Origin: Actinospica robiniae DSM 44927
Lineage (GTDB): Bacteria; Actinomycetota; Actinomycetes; Streptomycetales; Catenulisporaceae
Length of the DNA: 64,000 nucleotides
NCBI RefSeq assembly: GCF_000504285.1
Contig: NZ_KI632511.1
Coordinates: 3,965,372 to 4,029,371 of the forward strand
Reading direction: 5' to 3'
Made by a program: the position numbers and the translations under genes. The stretch's first letter is position 1, and every line of letters begins with the position of its first letter. A model generated the notes under the pieces. That model had not been told where the DNA came from, searched no databases, and was given only the letters and a program-made list of their open reading frames with translations. This document shows, one piece after another, positions 63,350 to 64,000 of this stretch.

Positions 63350-64000
63350 ATCCCTGATCGGTCAGCTGCCGGTCCGGCTGATGCAATTGTTCCTCGACGT
63401 GCCGTTCACCGCTGAACAAGCTCGGCTCGCCACCGCGCTTCGGGCTCAAACGCAGGAGACTGCGAGGGCAGAGAGGCGGGCGAAGGAGGACACTCAGGCT
63501 CGAACCGCGAAGATCGAACCGCTGAAGACTGCGCTGGAAGGCGCGCGGAGTCGCCTTCGGGCCTTGAAGGCGAACGCACCGGACACGACCGCGCTGGCGT
63601 CCTCCGTCGATCAGCATGCAGCCTCGCTTGCCGAGCTCCAGGAGACCCATCGACTCGCCGCCGAGAACCACGCCGCCGCGCGTCGGGCCCGGCAGTCCGA
63701 CGAACGCGCGGCACGACGGGCGAGACAGAGCAGTGCCGCGCGCATGCTGCTCGGTGCGTTGGAGCCCGAGGCCTGTCCGCGATGCGACCATGAGATCGAT
63801 GATGCTCGACGCGCCACCGAGGAAAACGAGCATGTGTGCTCAGTCTGCGCGCACCCCTTGCCAGAGGGAACCGAAGACGAAGCGGCGAAGGCTGTCGCGC
63901 TGGCGCAGATCGATGCACGCCTCGCCGTATCCCAGGGTGCCGAGACCACCTGCAAGGACGCCCTTGACAAGGCAAAGAGCGCGCTCGACGCCGGGCGTGC

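Larger units (their letters stand above)
61017..64000 (+). pseudogene. SMC-like ABC ATPase of conflict system, split by IS4
   Basis: ATG 61017 opens 255 codons with Walker A NSAGKSSLLWAL (about residues 94-105) at the end of ...WVISSTI, after a basic N-terminus. At 61781 an IS4 element interrupts. Deleting the IS and one copy of the 10-bp target repeat restores the frame: LLGPSLI / GQLPVRLMQLFLDVPFTAEQ. The sequence then runs on open to the window end as a long coiled coil (ERRAKEDTQARTAKIEPLKT) with a zinc-hook-like pair of Cys motifs CPRC and CSVC (restored residues 394-418). Walker B, signature and the partner half lie past 64000. This is the SMC/RecN-like ATPase layout found in ABC-3C systems. 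The gene is disrupted as it stands. Confidence 0.75.

Noticed and set aside
1-64000. CRISPR arrays
   Set aside because: I looked for regularly spaced short repeats on both strands and saw none, and no Cas proteins.

Overview
The window looks like chromosome from a filamentous, high-GC actinomycete. The evidence is pervasive GC-rich codon use, GTG starts, a cold-shock/DEAD-box/MerR neighbourhood of Streptomyces type, a TIGR03086-type protein, DUF6193 and DUF2079 proteins, and IS families typical of Streptomyces and Frankia relatives. No rRNA, confident tRNA or CRISPR array was seen. Genus cannot be fixed from this sequence alone.

Layout. 1-9.4 kb: small hypothetical genes, gene debris (carbohydrate-binding module, histidine kinase scrap, GNAT acetyltransferase with an in-frame stop), a divergent threonine dehydratase/LysR pair, a frameshifted peptidase-like gene and a lipoprotein. 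9.4-20 kb: a DUF2079 membrane protein, IS scraps, two large secreted proteins each followed by a strong terminator, and an IS630 graveyard with a 225-bp inverted repeat. 20-32 kb: an HTH protein, a DUF1963-like protein, a two-gene ABC exporter, a DUF6193 fragment, a lipoprotein, and a TIGR03086/TetR divergent pair with twin operator-like palindromes. 32-37 kb: a captured toxin tail with an immunity-like gene, then a group II intron with its reverse transcriptase sitting inside an IS5 transposase gene; the splice junctions can be read directly. 37-43 kb: a nucleotide kinase-like gene, an ISL3 relic, and a cold-shock cluster (CspA-type protein, DEAD-box helicase, 100-aa partner), then a MerR regulator behind a terminator-like leader.

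43-64 kb is an accessory region rich in likely conflict (defence) genes. It has two intact integrase-type IS copies; a roughly 2000-residue protein joining an alpha/beta-hydrolase, a STAND-like P-loop NTPase, about 20 degenerate W-L repeats and S1 RNA-binding domains; an operon of a trypsin-co-occurring (Trypco1-like) protein, a membrane-anchored trypsin-like protease and a secreted propeller-like protein; and, divergent from it, an ABC-three-component-like operon whose SMC-like ATPase gene is split by a fresh IS4-family insertion with a perfect 10-bp target duplication. Removing the IS restores the reading frame exactly.

How they work together (inference): the giant NTPase reads as a sensor-switch-effector protein (repeats and S1 domains sensing, STAND switch, hydrolase killing). 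The Trypco1/protease and ABC-3C-like operons are separate modules in the same island. Decay is widespread: IS insertions, premature stops and frameshifts have already disabled several of these genes.
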